Source: Spirochaetia bacterium (GTDB lineage Bacteria; Spirochaetota; Spirochaetia; Treponematales; Breznakiellaceae). Taken from it: 5,383 nucleotides of DNA. The position numbers and the translations under genes are program-made. The stretch lies in NCBI GenBank assembly GCA_025997895.1, contig BNVF01000110.1, positions 1-5,383 on the forward strand. The letters are read 5' to 3'. The notes under the pieces are model-generated. The model did not search any database and was not told the DNA's origin. It worked only from the letters and a program-made list of their open reading frames with translations. How positions within the stretch are numbered: the stretch's first letter is position 1; each line of letters opens with the position of its first letter. Below, in pieces: positions 4,727 to 5,383 of the stretch.

Positions 4727-4754
4727 ATAATAACACATGTTATTATTCCAGCAA
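4727..4754 (-). promoter_or_regulatory. Weak candidate promoter for DUF1232 gene with palindrome
   Basis: On the minus strand TTGCTG (4749-4754) and TATTAT (4727-4732) are 16 bp apart. TAATAACA (4728-4735) and TGTTATTA (4738-4745) form an 8-bp palindrome with a two-base centre, covering the spacer and part of the -10 box, so an operator is possible. Transcription would start almost at the 4719 ATG, giving a nearly leaderless message. That fits the lack of a ribosome site but weakens the call. Confidence 0.3.
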
Positions 4755-4842
4755 CCGCGCATACCCCGCAGTCCCAGCCGATCAGTAGTTTGGGGTAAGT
4801 AAAAAACTGAGGACATTGCCTTCATTGCTGATGACAATGTCC
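4746..4842. repeat. Palindromic stretch upstream of DUF1232 gene
   Basis: This lies in the 380-bp gap 4720-5099, where I see no intact gene. TTCCAGCAACCGC (4746-4758) is identical to 3383-3395 inside the structured element. TACCCC (4762-4767) pairs with GGGGTA (4792-4797). GGACATTG (4811-4818) pairs with CAATGTCC (4835-4842) around a 16-base loop. No promoter or RNA gene could be assigned. It may be the decayed remains of a repeat like 3321-3517. Confidence 0.4.
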
Positions 4843-4855
4843 CCATTGCTAAACC

Positions 4856-4921
4856 GTCACTTTTTGACTGATGATTTAATCCGGGTCATTTTGACACACC
4901 TCAAAAAAAGTGCCTGGCACC
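4856..4921. repeat. Cluster of short palindromes including GTGCCTGGCAC
   Basis: GTCACTTTTTGAC (4856-4868) and GTCATTTTGAC (4885-4895) are two small interrupted palindromes. GTGCCTGGCAC (4910-4920) is a palindrome around a central T, preceded by a run of seven A. From memory, an A-run plus GTGCCTGGCACC is a common dispersed bacterial motif found near REP-type Y1 transposase genes. No such gene is in this window. On the minus strand the hairpin is followed by T7 and could act as a weak terminator for genes reading from the right. Confidence 0.45.
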
Positions 4922-4937
4922 ATACGCGCTTGCCAAT

Positions 4938-5093
4938 TTATTCAGCTTCACTGCCTTTCCAGAAATTTTCTTCGCTTACCCAAACCGCATCAGGCGCAAC
5001 GGCAAGGGCTTCCGCCAGCTTCTGCTGTATATACCGATTATGGGATGTGTTTCTCCAAAAACAGTGCACCACTGCGCTTACCAGAGGAGCGTA
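4938..5093 (-). pseudogene. Possible gene remnant, C-terminal end only
   Basis: A 51-codon open stretch with no credible start ends in a protein-like sequence, QKLAEALAVAPDAVWVSEEN, then FWKGSEAE and TAA. The next frame, open into the end of the antitoxin-like gene at 5100, reads FPLVVIRSSGKRSGALFLEK, then HIP and TAA at about the point where the first becomes sensible (HNRYIQQ). A one-base frameshift near 5040 would join them. I do not recognise a family. Both pieces could be chance open sequence. Confidence 0.2.
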
Positions 5094-5099
5094 TTACCA

Positions 5100-5330
5100 C
5101 TAAAGGGAAATCGCTATTTTTTCCCGGATAAGATCTCCAATAATCTGGGCGGGAGATTTTTTTGTTGCTTCCGACTTGGTCATGAGGTAATCTATCGAAA
5201 AATCGTCAAGCCCCATAAGGCGTGCGTTGCGGCGGCTGATGAATCCCGAACCATTCGGCTTTAGGCGAGGGGTGGCTTTCGTCCACTGTTCGTCCAGAGC
5301 TTCCGCTTCTTCTTCTGTTATGTCTGTCAT
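5100..5330 (-). CDS. Small antitoxin-like protein, BrnA/ribbon-helix-helix style
   Basis: This 76-residue protein has an acidic N-terminus (MTDITEEEAEALDEQWTKAT), a basic middle (residues 22-37), and a C-terminal strand-helix-helix (LMGLDDFSIDYLMTKSEATK, then KSPAQIIGDLIREKIA, residues 38-73). The layout resembles BrnA and similar ribbon-helix-helix antitoxins, which bind DNA through the C-terminal part and follow their toxin gene. The ATG (5328-5330) has AGGAG about ten bases upstream. The toxin partner would lie to the right, mostly outside the window. I recall similar proteins in Treponema genomes but cannot verify this. The function is inferred from form and size. Confidence 0.6.
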   Translation of the reverse strand: MTDITEEEAEALDEQWTKATPRLKPNGSGFISRRNARLMGLDDFSIDYLMTKSEATKKSPAQIIGDLIREKIAISL

Positions 5331-5342
5331 ATATTTCTTCTC

Positions 5343-5383
5343 CTAATCAAGTAAGGCTAAAAATGAGTTTCTGCACTTCATTG
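5343..5383 (-). CDS. Possible 3' end of a gene upstream of the antitoxin-like gene
   Basis: Two minus-strand frames are open from the window edge to a stop just before the antitoxin-like gene. One ends NEVQKLIFSLT with TGA at 5347-5349; the other ends MKCRNSFLALLD with TAG at 5343-5345. The third frame is closed at 5378-5380. If the downstream gene is an antitoxin, one of these is probably the end of its toxin, but the piece is too short to identify. Confidence 0.25.
   Translation of the reverse strand, partial: MKCRNSFLALLD

Noticed and set aside
4816..5264. Plus-strand frames in the right-hand gap
   Set aside because: Composition is not protein-like, they run across palindromes and antisense to the antitoxin-like gene.

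Overview
This is probably an accessory region of a spirochaete chromosome, most likely Treponema. That guess rests on remembered resemblance only: the style of the small antitoxin-like protein at the right edge, and the known integron with toxin-antitoxin cassettes in T. denticola. The window mixes a GC-richer transposon (about 1-2509) with visibly AT-rich small genes (2597-4719), as expected for material of different origins. Every supported gene is on the minus strand.

Layout, left to right: (i) 1-2509 is one end of an IS21-family insertion sequence. It has istB (helper ATPase, cut by the window edge), istA (transposase), and a striking array of eleven 22-23 bp tandem units (2264-2507) forming its outer end. 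(ii) 2516-3330 is a vapBC module (PIN ribonuclease toxin plus VapB antitoxin) with its own promoter and probable operator, bounded by 21-bp inverted repeats. (iii) 3321-3517 is a highly structured 197-bp element of several hairpins closed by inverted ends. (iv) 3508-4245 is a second PIN-domain gene followed by a small putative antitoxin gene. It has a good promoter and its own, different 17-bp inverted repeats. (v) 4306-4719 is a DUF1232/YkvA-like membrane protein. (vi) 4720-5099 has no convincing gene but holds short palindromes and a possible gene remnant. (vii) 5100-5330 is a small antitoxin-like gene, preceded by what may be the end of its partner at the window edge.

The main inference is that 2510-4245, perhaps extending to 4719, is a cassette array. 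Each toxin-antitoxin module starts (minus strand) with GTTATGCGAA and ends with a reverse complement of its own start, and a structured spacer lies between modules. That is the geometry of integron gene cassettes with attC sites: the first bases of a cassette pair with R'' at its own end. No integrase gene is in the window, the spacer is long for attC, and the core site departs from the GTTRRRY consensus. A family of modules mobilised through their terminal inverted repeats remains an alternative. The IS21 element sits about six bases beyond the R''-like end of the vapBC module, so it appears to have inserted into one of these sites.
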